A stretch of DNA of 49,183 nucleotides from an uncultured Bacteroidota bacterium. GTDB taxonomy: Bacteria; Bacteroidota; Bacteroidia; Chitinophagales; Chitinophagaceae. Where the stretch lies: positions 1 to 49,183 of the forward strand of contig CAIKZP010000098.1 of the NCBI GenBank assembly GCA_903831935.1. Direction: 5' to 3'. A model generated the notes under the pieces. That model saw only the letters and a list, made by a program, of their open reading frames with translations. It had not been told where the DNA came from and searched no databases. Position 1 is the first letter of the stretch. Every line of letters begins with the position of its first letter. A program made the position numbers and the translations under genes. Of the stretch, positions 34,822 through 43,511 are shown one piece after another.

Positions 34822-35976
34822 CTAGTTTAATAGGGCAGCAGCGCACCATAATACTACGGCTTGGCCATGCATGTCTCCAATATTTCTTTTGCGATCATTA
34901 TAATATTGGCGGTCATTTTTTTTGTTGGTCCCTTCGCAAACTTCACGGGTGTCGCCATTTTCATTTATATAATTCACCATTCCTAACCAACTATTTCTTG
35001 CAGCAACGCCATAAGTTTTTTTATCTAACCAACCCTGTTTTACGCCTGTAATCAATGCAAAACCAAACATTCCTGAACTAGACATTTCAGCCCAAGAATT
35101 GGCATCATCAATAATTTGATTCCACATGCCTTCTTTGGTTTGGTATTGTAAAAGTGAAGTCATCATTTTTAAATAGCCGTCTAATATTCTAGGTCTATCA
35201 GAATGAGATGCTGGTAAACACAATAACAACTCTGTCATTCCTACTGCAAACCAACCATTTCCTCTTCCCCAAAAAAATGGCACATCGGGCGCATGATAAA
35301 ATAATCCATTGGGTTTTTGAAGTGAGTCTAAATATAAAACGGCTTCTTTAGCAGCTTGATCAATATATTTTTTGTTGCCAGTAGCCCGGTAAGCTTGTGT
35401 TTGAACCACTGTAATCATAAACATATCATCTACCCATAACCTTGTTTGCCAACTATAACCAGCATCATGGTATTTTTTTGCTTGTGCATTTATATTTACG
35501 CCTGTTGTTGGAAGTGTAAATGATTTTTCGGCATACTTTAAGCCAATGGATAAATATTTTTGGTCTTTGGTTTGTAAATACATGCCAAGTGGCACTGCGC
35601 CAAAAACAGTATAGTCTACATGAATAGCAGGGGGCATCATGGTAGAATCTTTTTTGAAAAATGGATCAAACCGATCCGTTAATTGCAATGCTAGTGTATT
35701 GTCTTTTGTTGCTTTTGCAAAATTCAGCGCACCATACCAGGTGCATGTTTCAGGATAACTAATCCATTTTGGAGGAAAACTATATCCAAAATTAGTATGT
35801 GGTGTGGCTATAAAATGTTGGGCAACCAATGAGCCGATTTCTTTTGGTGTTTTTCCTTTTGGAAAATGTTTTAAATCGTAACTAGATTTATTTTGAGCAG
35901 AGGCACTCAATAAAAAAAAGCCAATGCAAGCCAATAAAATGATCTGTAATTTATATGGGGCGTATTTGCTAGTCAT
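34822..35976 (-). CDS. GH105/GH88-like unsaturated uronyl hydrolase, secreted
   Basis: A 384-residue protein with a signal peptide (IILLACIGFFLLSASAQ) and the (alpha/alpha)6-barrel pattern of GH88/GH105 enzymes: ETCTWYGALNFAKATKD, HDAGYSWQTRLWVDDMFMI, FFWGRGNGWFAVGMTELL and EMSSSGMFGFALITG. These hydrolases remove unsaturated uronic residues left by polysaccharide lyases, for example from rhamnogalacturonan. No lyase or SusC/D pair is adjacent, so the substrate is uncertain. ATG at 35976 is preferred because the longer frame starts with TTG inside the terminator hairpin of the FKBP gene. Confidence 0.82.
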   Translation of the reverse strand: MTSKYAPYKLQIILLACIGFFLLSASAQNKSSYDLKHFPKGKTPKEIGSLVAQHFIATPHTNFGYSFPPKWISYPETCTWYGALNFAKATKDNTLALQLTDRFDPFFKKDSTMMPPAIHVDYTVFGAVPLGMYLQTKDQKYLSIGLKYAEKSFTLPTTGVNINAQAKKYHDAGYSWQTRLWVDDMFMITVVQTQAYRATGNKKYIDQAAKEAVLYLDSLQKPNGLFYHAPDVPFFWGRGNGWFAVGMTELLLCLPASHSDRPRILDGYLKMMTSLLQYQTKEGMWNQIIDDANSWAEMSSSGMFGFALITGVKQGWLDKKTYGVAARNSWLGMVNYINENGDTREVCEGTNKKNDRQYYNDRKRNIGDMHGQAVVLWCAAALLN

Positions 35977-35982
35977 ATTATT

Positions 35983-36028
35983 AAAAACTCGTTTTGTTTT
36001 AACAATAAACAAGTTAAAACAAAACGAG
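35983..36028 (-). terminator. Terminator downstream of the FKBP gene
   Basis: A perfect 16-bp stem CTCGTTTTGTTTTAAC / GTTAAAACAAAACGAG with a 9-base loop is followed on the minus strand by TTTTTAA. It ends only 7 bp before the ATG of the GH105-like gene. Confidence 0.75.
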
Positions 36029-36053
36029 CGTTTTTATCAGTTGAATGATGGGC

Positions 36054-36878
36054 TTATTTTTCTATTGCTAATATTTCTACTTCAAAAATAAGGGTAGAAC
36101 CGGGTTCAATTGTTGGTCCTGCAGAACGATCGCCATAAGCAAGGTCTGAAGGGATATATAATTTCCATTTGCTACCAACTGTCATTAATTGTAAAGCTTC
36201 TGTCCATCCTGGTATAACACCATTAACTGGAAAACTTATTGGTTCGCCTCTATCAACTGAGCTATCAAATACAGTTCCGTTAAGAAGTGTTCCGTGGTAA
36301 TGACATTTTACTTTATCGGTTAAAGTAGGTTTAGTAGTATCAGTGCTATTTTTAATAACTTCGTATTGCAATCCGCTTTTAGTGGTAATTACACCTTTGC
36401 GTTTGCCATTTTCAGCTAAAAATTTCTTTCCTTCTGTTTTGCCTTTGATTGATTTTTCTGCACTTGCTTTTTGTTGGTATTCGCCAATGCATTTGTCTAA
36501 AACATCTTCTGCAATAACTAGTTTTTTGTTTTGTAAAACATCATTCATTGCTTTTTGAAAAATAGCCATATCTAATTTGTCGAAGCCTTGTGTTTTTAGT
36601 GTTTGTGCAATTCTTGCACCCAATGCATAACTCGCGCTATCAATATTGTTTTTATAAGAAGAAATAGCTTGTGCTAGTTTGGTAGCAATTTTAGTGGTAT
36701 TGGTGGCGCTAGATGTGGCAGCTTTAACGGTGGTTGATTTGGTTGCAGTACTTGCAGTTGCTGGTTTTGTAGCAGTTGCGGTAGTGGCTGGTTTTACAGC
36801 TGTAGGTTTAGCAGGTTGCTGTGCAATGGCTGCTGTTGAAAGTAAAACACCCGTAAGGGCAATAAAAATTTGTTTCAT
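36054..36878 (-). CDS. FKBP-type peptidyl-prolyl cis-trans isomerase, exported
   Basis: A 274-residue foldase. Signal peptide residues 1-19 (cleaved near AIAQQ), then an Ala/Thr/Lys-rich low-complexity linker (about 20-65), an FKBP N-terminal helical dimerisation region (SYALGARIAQTLKTQG), and the catalytic domain from about residue 165: KVKCHYHGTLLNGTVFDSS, PISFPVNGVIPGWTEALQ and GSKWKLYIPSDLAYGD. This is the Mip/FkpA layout of periplasmic isomerases. It lies 63 bp after argH and may be partly read from the arg operon. Confidence 0.93.
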   Translation of the reverse strand: MKQIFIALTGVLLSTAAIAQQPAKPTAVKPATTATATKPATASTATKSTTVKAATSSATNTTKIATKLAQAISSYKNNIDSASYALGARIAQTLKTQGFDKLDMAIFQKAMNDVLQNKKLVIAEDVLDKCIGEYQQKASAEKSIKGKTEGKKFLAENGKRKGVITTKSGLQYEVIKNSTDTTKPTLTDKVKCHYHGTLLNGTVFDSSVDRGEPISFPVNGVIPGWTEALQLMTVGSKWKLYIPSDLAYGDRSAGPTIEPGSTLIFEVEILAIEK

Positions 36879-36941
36879 ATGTATTTTTCTAGTGGGGATA
36901 AAAATAAGTAATTTATAAATCTATAAGTTGTGTAGGTCGGT

Positions 36942-38288
36942 TTATTTTGTTGCGGCAGGTGCAATTAATTGATGAATGGCCTGATTTACTTTTTCAAATT
37001 CAAATTTTAATACTACTTGATCCATCATTAATTTAATTTGGGCATTACAAAGATTGCCCATACTGCCTTCATGAACATGGTTTAAATTGGTATTGTGTTC
37101 AAACTTACCCGCTTCAATTAAAGCACCTACTTGCTTATATGCATCACGGAATGGAACGCCTTCAAGTACCAATTCGTTTACTGCTTCTACGCTAAATGCA
37201 TATTTGTATTTTGAATCTTGTAAAATAGCTGGTTTAACACTAATATTCTCAAGCATTAAATGCGCCATTTCAATACAATCTTTCAGTGTTTGAAAGGCTG
37301 GAAATAAATGTTCTTTAAGTAATTGCAAATCTCTATGATAACCAGATGGCAGGTTGGTAGTCATCATAGTTATTTCGTTAGGCAATGCTTTGATTCGATT
37401 GCAATAAGAACGAATCAATTCAAATACATCTGGATTTTTTTTATGTGGCATTATGCTTGAACCAGTGGTTAGTTCTGCAGGAAAACTAACAAAATCAAAA
37501 TTCTGGTTTAAATACAAACACATGTCCATACTTAATCTGGCCAATGTTTCAGCAATATTTGCCATTGCTTGTGCGGTAATGCGTTCTGCTTTTCCTCTGC
37601 CCATTTGCGCATAAACTACATTGTAATTTAATTCTGCAAATCCTAATAGTTCTGTAGTGAGCGTTCTATTAATAGGAAATGAAGAACCATAGCCAGCCGC
37701 TGATCCTAATGGATTTTTATTCACTACTTGGTACGCACCATTTAGTGTAATTAAATCATCTACCAAAGATTCTGCATAAGCACCAAACCATAATCCAAAT
37801 GAAGATGGCATAGCTAATTGCAAATGGGTGTAGCCTGGTAATAATTGGTCTTTAAATTTTTCGCTTTGTGCAAGTAGTAATTCAAAGAAGGGTTGAATTG
37901 CTGAAACTAACTGTGTGATTTCGCTGCGTAAAAATAGTTTTACATCTACTAAAACTTGGTCGTTCCTACTTCTAGCACTGTGTATTTTTTTTCCTGTATC
38001 GCCAAGGGCTTTGGTTAATAATAATTCTACTTGCGAGTGAATATCTTCTACTTGTGCTTCAATAGCCAGATTACCGTTAATGGCCTGCGCGTAAATGCAT
38101 TGTAATTCAAGAACCAAAGCAGCGGCCTCTTCTGCAGTAAGCAAGCCAACTGTAGCCAACATTTTTGCATGAGCTATATTGCCTAACACATCAAAGGGTG
38201 CAAGTAATAAATCAAATTCCTTGTCTTTTCCAACAGTAAATTTTTCTACTGCTGCTGATACTGTTGTGTTTTTTTGCCAAAGTTTCAT
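36942..38288 (-). CDS. argH: Argininosuccinate lyase
   Basis: A 448-residue member of the fumarase/ASL superfamily that splits argininosuccinate to arginine and fumarate, the last step of the pathway. The signature loop GSSIMPHKKNP is at residues 276-286, with SARSRNDQV at 105-112 and TH (LPGYTHLQ) around 150-157. It is the last gene of the minus-strand arginine operon, and its ATG overlaps the argE-type stop by 4 bases (ATGA). Confidence 0.96.
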   Translation of the reverse strand: MKLWQKNTTVSAAVEKFTVGKDKEFDLLLAPFDVLGNIAHAKMLATVGLLTAEEAAALVLELQCIYAQAINGNLAIEAQVEDIHSQVELLLTKALGDTGKKIHSARSRNDQVLVDVKLFLRSEITQLVSAIQPFFELLLAQSEKFKDQLLPGYTHLQLAMPSSFGLWFGAYAESLVDDLITLNGAYQVVNKNPLGSAAGYGSSFPINRTLTTELLGFAELNYNVVYAQMGRGKAERITAQAMANIAETLARLSMDMCLYLNQNFDFVSFPAELTTGSSIMPHKKNPDVFELIRSYCNRIKALPNEITMMTTNLPSGYHRDLQLLKEHLFPAFQTLKDCIEMAHLMLENISVKPAILQDSKYKYAFSVEAVNELVLEGVPFRDAYKQVGALIEAGKFEHNTNLNHVHEGSMGNLCNAQIKLMMDQVVLKFEFEKVNQAIHQLIAPAATK

Positions 38289-39364
38289 GAAGCAATTACT
38301 TTATCAATTAAATCAATATATAGTTGAATGCCGGTACCTATTTCTGCTATCCAAATAAATTCATCTGCAGAATGACTTCTGGCAGAATCACCGGGCCCAA
38401 GCTTTAAAGTAGGAAAAGGCATTAATGCTTTGTCGGATGTTGTAGGAGAGCCATAATAAGGCAATCCTAAAGCAATTCCTGCTTTAATTAATGGATGGTC
38501 TAAAGCAATAGCGGTAGATCTTAAACGACTACTTCTGGGTTGTACATCACAAGTAGTATGTGCTTTAATGGTGGCCAATACTTCTTCGAAAGTGTACAAC
38601 TCATTTACCCTAATATCGGTAGTAAATTTACATTCACTTGGCACTACATTGTGTTGCGCGCCTCCATTAATAATGGTTACACTCATTTTCATAGGCCCCA
38701 ATAAATCTGAAACCTTTTCGAATCGATAGTCTATGAACCACTGAATATCTTTAATTGCTTTGTAAATTGCATTATCGCCTTCTTCACGTGCAGCATGACC
38801 TGGTTTTCCATGTGCGGTACAATCTAACACTAGTAAACCTTTTTCGGCTACTGCCATTCTTAACAAGGTGGGTTCGCCAACTATACCAAAATCTATTTTT
38901 GGTAAACGCGCTAATAATATTTCAACACCATTATGACCAGATATTTCTTCTTCGGCAGTTGCAGCTAACACTATATTATACGCTAAATTTTCTTGTTGAT
39001 AGAAGTGTAAAAAAACAGCAATTAATGAAACCAAACATCCGCCAGCATCATTACTTCCTAAGCCATATAATTTTTCGTCTTTTACAATTGGGTCAAATGG
39101 ATTAAGTGTGTAAGCTTTATTTGGCTTTACAGTGTCGTGGTGTGAATTGAGTAATAGCGTTGGCTTTGCCGGGTTAAAGTGTTTGTTTTTGGCCCATACA
39201 TTATTGAGGTAACGAAATGCGTTTACCCCTTTTGATTGTAAAAAATTTTCAATCAAATCTGCTGTGTTATCCTCCTCTTTGCTAAACGAAGGAGTTGCAA
39301 TTAGTTTTTTTAATAAACCAATGGCATCTTCTGTAAGCGTAGATATGCTATTACTGTTAGTCAT
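38285..39364 (-). CDS. M20 family deacylase of the arginine pathway (ArgE-like)
   Basis: A 359-residue zinc-dependent amidohydrolase. Metal-binding motifs are HHDTVKP (residues 75-81), GLGSNDAGG with Asp106, and AEEEISG with Glu138-140. In an operon with an ArgF'-type transcarbamylase the substrate should be N-acyl-citrulline rather than N-acetylornithine, and the Val90 of the transcarbamylase suggests N-succinyl-citrulline. Acyl-lysine deacylases are close relatives, so the context carries the call. It lies 28 bp after argB, across a small stem-loop. Confidence 0.85.
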   Translation of the reverse strand: MTNSNSISTLTEDAIGLLKKLIATPSFSKEEDNTADLIENFLQSKGVNAFRYLNNVWAKNKHFNPAKPTLLLNSHHDTVKPNKAYTLNPFDPIVKDEKLYGLGSNDAGGCLVSLIAVFLHFYQQENLAYNIVLAATAEEEISGHNGVEILLARLPKIDFGIVGEPTLLRMAVAEKGLLVLDCTAHGKPGHAAREEGDNAIYKAIKDIQWFIDYRFEKVSDLLGPMKMSVTIINGGAQHNVVPSECKFTTDIRVNELYTFEEVLATIKAHTTCDVQPRSSRLRSTAIALDHPLIKAGIALGLPYYGSPTTSDKALMPFPTLKLGPGDSARSHSADEFIWIAEIGTGIQLYIDLIDKVIAS

Positions 39365-39392
39365 TTTAAAATCCTTTTGTAGTGCATAAAAA

Positions 39393-40250
39393 TTAATGCG
39401 CTACGGTATGTTGAATAGTAGTTCCTGCTTTTCCTACTATTAGTAATTCAATCATTTCTGCTTTTCCAATAATTACTTTTGTTACACCACTATTAATGGC
39501 GGCAAAAGCATTGTCTAATTTTGGAATCATTCCAGCAAATATTAATGCTTTTTCTTTTAGTGATTGGTATTCTTCTTTGTTAATAGAAGGAATAACAGTA
39601 CTGTCGTTATTGGCATCTAACAAAACCCCATTTTTTTCAAAACAATACAGTAATGATACTGCATAGTTATTACTCATTGCAACTGCAATTGATTGTGCAA
39701 TGGTATCGGCATTGGTGTTTAATAGTTGGCCATTACCATCGTGTGTAATAGGCGCAATAACAATTGCAATATCTTGTTGTAATAATGGAAGTATTGCACT
39801 TGTATTTACCGAATCAATATCGCCTACAAAACCGTAGTCTATTCCTTTTGAATCTGACGGCAATCTTTTGTGTGCTTTAATTAAGTTAGCATCAGCTCCA
39901 GTAAATCCTATGGCATTATTCTTATTGGCTTGTAATTTTGCAACAATGTTTTTATTAATATATCCTGCATAAACCATTGTAACAATTTTTAAAGTAGCAG
40001 CGTCTGTAATTCTTCTGCCATCTACCATTGCTTGTTCAATGCCTAAATCTTTTGCAAGTTGTGTTGCTAATTTTCCGCCACCATGTACCAATATTTTTTT
40101 TCCTTTAATAGCGGCAAAATCTTTTAAAAATAAATCTAGTTTATTGTTGTCGTCAATAATATTCCCACCAATCTTTACTACATACAATGCTTCTTTCTCC
40201 AAGTTACTGGCAGTAGCATTAATAATAGTTGTTTGGTTTTGACCAGTCAT
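39393..40250 (-). CDS. argB: N-acylglutamate kinase (ArgB)
   Basis: A 285-residue amino acid kinase that phosphorylates N-acylglutamate. VVKIGGN near residues 24-30 (Lys26, Gly28, Gly29) and HGGGK at 56-60 are the nucleotide and substrate loops, with the later TNADTIAQSIAVAM typical of the family. Residues for arginine feedback (an N-terminal helix) are not obvious. The start is 3 bp after argF', so translation is likely coupled. Given the transcarbamylase specificity, the natural substrate may be N-succinylglutamate. Confidence 0.94.
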   Translation of the reverse strand: MTGQNQTTIINATASNLEKEALYVVKIGGNIIDDNNKLDLFLKDFAAIKGKKILVHGGGKLATQLAKDLGIEQAMVDGRRITDAATLKIVTMVYAGYINKNIVAKLQANKNNAIGFTGADANLIKAHKRLPSDSKGIDYGFVGDIDSVNTSAILPLLQQDIAIVIAPITHDGNGQLLNTNADTIAQSIAVAMSNNYAVSLLYCFEKNGVLLDANNDSTVIPSINKEEYQSLKEKALIFAGMIPKLDNAFAAINSGVTKVIIGKAEMIELLIVGKAGTTIQHTVAH

Positions 40251-40253
40251 TTT

Positions 40254-41216
40254 CTATTTTTTTTTGTGCATTAAAATTTCAGAAAGCACAGCTTGTGCTG
40301 CCCAAACCCTATTGCCCGCTTCTTTGCTTACCAAACTATGTGGTCCGTCTAATATTTCATCGCTCAATTCTACATTTCTTCTCACAGGCAAACAGTGCAT
40401 CACTTTTGCTTGGTTGGTTCTTGTCATTTTTTCTTCTGTTAACATCCAACTAGGATCGTTTTCGTACACCTTACCATAATCGGTATAAGTGCTCCAATTT
40501 TTTACATAAACAAAGTCGGCATTTTCTAATGCTGCATTTTGGTCATGGGTAATTGTTGCGCCTTTTGTAAAAGTTTCTGCTAGCTCGTAATCTACTGGAT
40601 GTGTAATTACAAATTCTGCTTCACCCCATGCATTCATCCATTGCGCAAATGAGTTTGCTACACATTGTGGTATTGGTTTAATATGTGGCGCCCATGTTAA
40701 AACAATTTTTGGTTTTCGATTTATGTTTTTCCAATTTTCTTGGATGGTAATAATATCGGTTAAAGATTGCAATGGATGTAGGGTAGCACTTTCTAAACTA
40801 ATTACAGGTACACCAGCATATTTTATAAACTGGTGAATATACATTTCACTATAATCGTCTTCTCTGTTATTTAGAGATGGAAAAGTTCTAATACATAGAA
40901 TGTCGAAATACTGCCCAAGTATTGGTGCTGCGTCTTTCACGTGTTCTACGGTATTGCCACTCATGATGGCACCTTCTTCAAACTCTAGTGCCCATCCTTC
41001 TTTATCAACATTAAAAACAATGGCTTCCATCCCCAAATTTTTAGCGGCAACTTGTGTGCTAAGTCGGGTACGTAAACTAGGGTTTAAGAACAATAGTCCC
41101 ACTCTTTTATCTGCGCCCAATAAACGGTCTTTAAAAGGGTCGGCTTTATATGCCAAGGCCTTTTTTACAAGTGCGTTGATATCGGTTACATCATGAACAG
41201 AAATAAAATTTTTCAT
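40254..41216 (-). CDS. argF': N-acylornithine carbamoyltransferase (ArgF'), probably N-succinylornithine-specific
   Basis: A 320-residue transcarbamylase of the acylornithine type, closely similar in layout to the Bacteroides fragilis N-succinylornithine enzyme. The carbamoyl-phosphate loop is SLRTRLSTQ (from Ser47), with HPLQSL and HCLPVRRN typical. The residue that sets acyl specificity is Val90 (in GNTVEH), where the succinyl-specific enzyme has Pro90 and the acetyl-specific Xanthomonas enzyme has Glu92. Published mutagenesis, as I recall it, converts the latter to succinyl use with Val, Pro or Ser. It carbamoylates N-acylornithine to N-acylcitrulline. Confidence 0.93.
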   Translation of the reverse strand: MKNFISVHDVTDINALVKKALAYKADPFKDRLLGADKRVGLLFLNPSLRTRLSTQVAAKNLGMEAIVFNVDKEGWALEFEEGAIMSGNTVEHVKDAAPILGQYFDILCIRTFPSLNNREDDYSEMYIHQFIKYAGVPVISLESATLHPLQSLTDIITIQENWKNINRKPKIVLTWAPHIKPIPQCVANSFAQWMNAWGEAEFVITHPVDYELAETFTKGATITHDQNAALENADFVYVKNWSTYTDYGKVYENDPSWMLTEEKMTRTNQAKVMHCLPVRRNVELSDEILDGPHSLVSKEAGNRVWAAQAVLSEILMHKKK

Positions 41217-41247
41217 ACCGTTTGCGCCTTCAATACAGAAGGATTGT

Positions 41248-42378
41248 TTATTTTAATTCGATGGATAATGCGGTTAAAAAAAGATCAGCTTCTTTTTGTG
41301 TGATGTTTAGTGCAGGCAATAAACGTATCACATTTGGTTTGGCTTCTCCTGTAAAAATATGGTGATTAAACAATAGGTTCTTTTTTACTTCTTTTAATGC
41401 TTCTGGTAATTCAATGCCAATCATTAAACCCCTACCTCTAACTTCTTTAATATTTGGTAGCATTTTTAATTCTTTCATTAAGTAAGCTCCAACTTTTGCA
41501 GCATTGGCCATTAGTGCATCTTGTTCCATAATTTCAAGTACTGCAAGTGCTGCAGCGCATGCTAAATGGTTGCCGCCAAAAGTGGTACCCAACATATAAT
41601 GCTTGGCTTGAATTTTTGGAGAGATAGAAATTCCTGCAACAGGAAATCCATTACCCATGCCTTTTGCCATAGAATAAATATCTGCAGCTACACCGCTGTG
41701 GTCGTGCGCATAAAATTTACCGGTTCTGCCATATCCGCATTGTACACTATCTGCAATAAAAACCGCATTGTATTGGTCGCATAATCTACGAATGGCTTGT
41801 AAAAATTCATCGGTTGCAATATTAATTCCACCAACACCTTGAATCCCTTCTATAATTACGGAACTCACTTCGTTACCATAGTTTTCAAAATAGGCTTCTA
41901 ATGCAGCAGTATTATTGAAGGGTAAAAAAACTACATTATCGGTTTGATTAACAGGTGCAACAATATTTGGATTATCTGTTACAGCAACGGCCAAGGATGT
42001 TCTGCCATGAAAGGCCTTTGTAAATGCAACAATTTTTTTACGACCATTGTAAAACGAAGCAGCTTTTAGTGCATTCTCATTTGCTTCGGCGCCGCTATTA
42101 CACAAAAACAATTGGTAATTTTCTTTGCCACTAATATCGCCGAGTTTTGCGGCTAATTCTTCTTGAATAGGAATGCGAATAGAGTTCGAATAAAAACCTA
42201 GTTTGTTTAATTGATCGGTGACTCTTTTTACATAATGAGGATGTGTATGGCCAATAGAAATAACCGCATGACCGCCGTATAGGTCTAGGTATTCTTGTCC
42301 TTTATCGTCCCAAACATAAGAGCCAGAGGCTTTGTTAATAGTGATATTATTAATAGGGTATACGTCAAATAGTTTCAT
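41248..42378 (-). CDS. argD: N-acylornithine aminotransferase (ArgD)
   Basis: A 376-residue class III PLP-dependent aminotransferase that converts N-acylglutamate semialdehyde to N-acylornithine. The PLP lysine is Lys239 in SMAKGMGNG, the PLP-pyridine aspartate is Asp210 in FIADSVQCGYGRTG, and LFLCNSGAEANENALK is the phosphate-binding region. It lies between argC (69-bp gap containing a nested stem-loop) and argF' (31-bp gap with a small hairpin). Confidence 0.94.
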   Translation of the reverse strand: MKLFDVYPINNITINKASGSYVWDDKGQEYLDLYGGHAVISIGHTHPHYVKRVTDQLNKLGFYSNSIRIPIQEELAAKLGDISGKENYQLFLCNSGAEANENALKAASFYNGRKKIVAFTKAFHGRTSLAVAVTDNPNIVAPVNQTDNVVFLPFNNTAALEAYFENYGNEVSSVIIEGIQGVGGINIATDEFLQAIRRLCDQYNAVFIADSVQCGYGRTGKFYAHDHSGVAADIYSMAKGMGNGFPVAGISISPKIQAKHYMLGTTFGGNHLACAAALAVLEIMEQDALMANAAKVGAYLMKELKMLPNIKEVRGRGLMIGIELPEALKEVKKNLLFNHHIFTGEAKPNVIRLLPALNITQKEADLFLTALSIELK

Positions 42379-42422
42379 GGTAATAATTTTGTGTTCATAA
42401 AATTCAATAGCAATTTATTTAT

Positions 42423-42463
42423 GGCAAACCACCTAGCATTTATTGTGCTAAAAATAGTTTGCC
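42423..42463 (-). other. Nested stem-loop at the argC-argD junction
   Basis: GGCAAAC (42423-42429) pairs with GTTTGCC (42457-42463), and inside it TAGCA (42434-42438) pairs with TGCTA (42446-42450). It overlaps the argC stop codon. Confidence 0.4.
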
Positions 42464-43470
42464 TTAAGTCGCAATCCGGTATGCTCGTTGAATCCGTATA
42501 GTAAATTCATATTTTGAACTGCTTGTCCTGAAGCGCCTTTTAATAAATTGTCAATAGCAGAATGAATGGCAATTTTATTGCCTTGTTTTTCTATATGAAT
42601 CAAACATTTATTGGTGTTCACTACTTGCTTTAAATCAATCATGGTTTCACTAACATGCGTAAAAGCAGCATCTGCATAAAAGGACTGGAATAAATCAATT
42701 ACAGCATCAAATGAAAGCGTAGATTTTGTTACACTTGTAACATAAATACCTCTTGTAAAATCTCCACGCCAAGGAACAAAATTTATTAACTCGTCTGTTT
42801 GTAATATTTGCCCAGAAACTTGGTGCAAGGATTGTCTTATTTCGTGTAAGTGTTGGTGTTGTAAAGTTTTATAAGCCGAAATATTATTGGCTCTCCAACT
42901 AAAATGCGAAGTGCTACTCAAACCTTGACCAGCACCTGTTGAACCAGTAATGCCAGTGGTATAGACTTCATCAAGTTTATTTGCTTTTGCAAGTGGTAGT
43001 AATCCTAACTGTATGGCTGTTGCAAAACAACCTGGATTTGCAATATTATTAGCAGACTGAATAGCAGTTTTATTTAGCTCAGGTAATCCGTAAATAAATT
43101 CTTTGCCTGCAATAGCGCCAGCATTTGGCAACAGTCTAAAATCTTGCGAAAGGTCAATGATTTTAATATGATTGGCAATAGGGTTTGCTTGTAAAAATTT
43201 ATGGGCATCGCCGTGTCCTACACATAAAAACAAAACATCTATGTTGCTACTAAGTTCAGAAGCAAAAATCAATTCTGTATCGCCTAAAAGATCGTTATGT
43301 ACTTTGTAAACAGGCTCACCAGCATTGCTTTTGCTATGGATGAATTGTATGTTTACCTGCGGATGGTTTATTAGTAACCGAATCAATTCGCCACCTGTGT
43401 AACCAGCGCCGCCAACAATACCTACGTTAATTATTGGTTGGATGTTTGTATGGTTGGTTGCTTTGTCCAT
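42448..43470 (-). CDS. argC: N-acyl-gamma-glutamyl-phosphate reductase (ArgC)
   Basis: A 340-residue NADPH-dependent reductase. The Rossmann motif GIVGGAGYTGGEL is at residues 17-29, the catalytic Cys148 is in NIANPGCFATAIQ, and later SAFHWRANNISAY-like sequence (SHFSWRANNISAYKT) and HLHEIRQSL provide the active-site His. It lies between argG (41-bp gap with a 6-bp stem-loop) and argD. Confidence 0.95.
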   Translation of the reverse strand: MDKATNHTNIQPIINVGIVGGAGYTGGELIRLLINHPQVNIQFIHSKSNAGEPVYKVHNDLLGDTELIFASELSSNIDVLFLCVGHGDAHKFLQANPIANHIKIIDLSQDFRLLPNAGAIAGKEFIYGLPELNKTAIQSANNIANPGCFATAIQLGLLPLAKANKLDEVYTTGITGSTGAGQGLSSTSHFSWRANNISAYKTLQHQHLHEIRQSLHQVSGQILQTDELINFVPWRGDFTRGIYVTSVTKSTLSFDAVIDLFQSFYADAAFTHVSETMIDLKQVVNTNKCLIHIEKQGNKIAIHSAIDNLLKGASGQAVQNMNLLYGFNEHTGLRLKANYF

Positions 43471-43484
43471 TGTAAAATAGTTTT

Positions 43485-43506
43485 CCTTGCCTGTTTATTA
43501 GCAAGG
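43485..43506 (-). other. Stem-loop at the argG-argC junction
   Basis: CCTTGC (43485-43490) and GCAAGG (43501-43506) form a perfect 6-bp stem with a 10-base loop in the 41-bp gap. Confidence 0.35.
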
Positions 43507-43511
43507 GTAAT

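Noticed and set aside
36010..36012. TTG start giving a longer GH105-like protein
   Set aside because: It lies in the terminator hairpin of the FKBP gene; the signal peptide fits the ATG at 35976.
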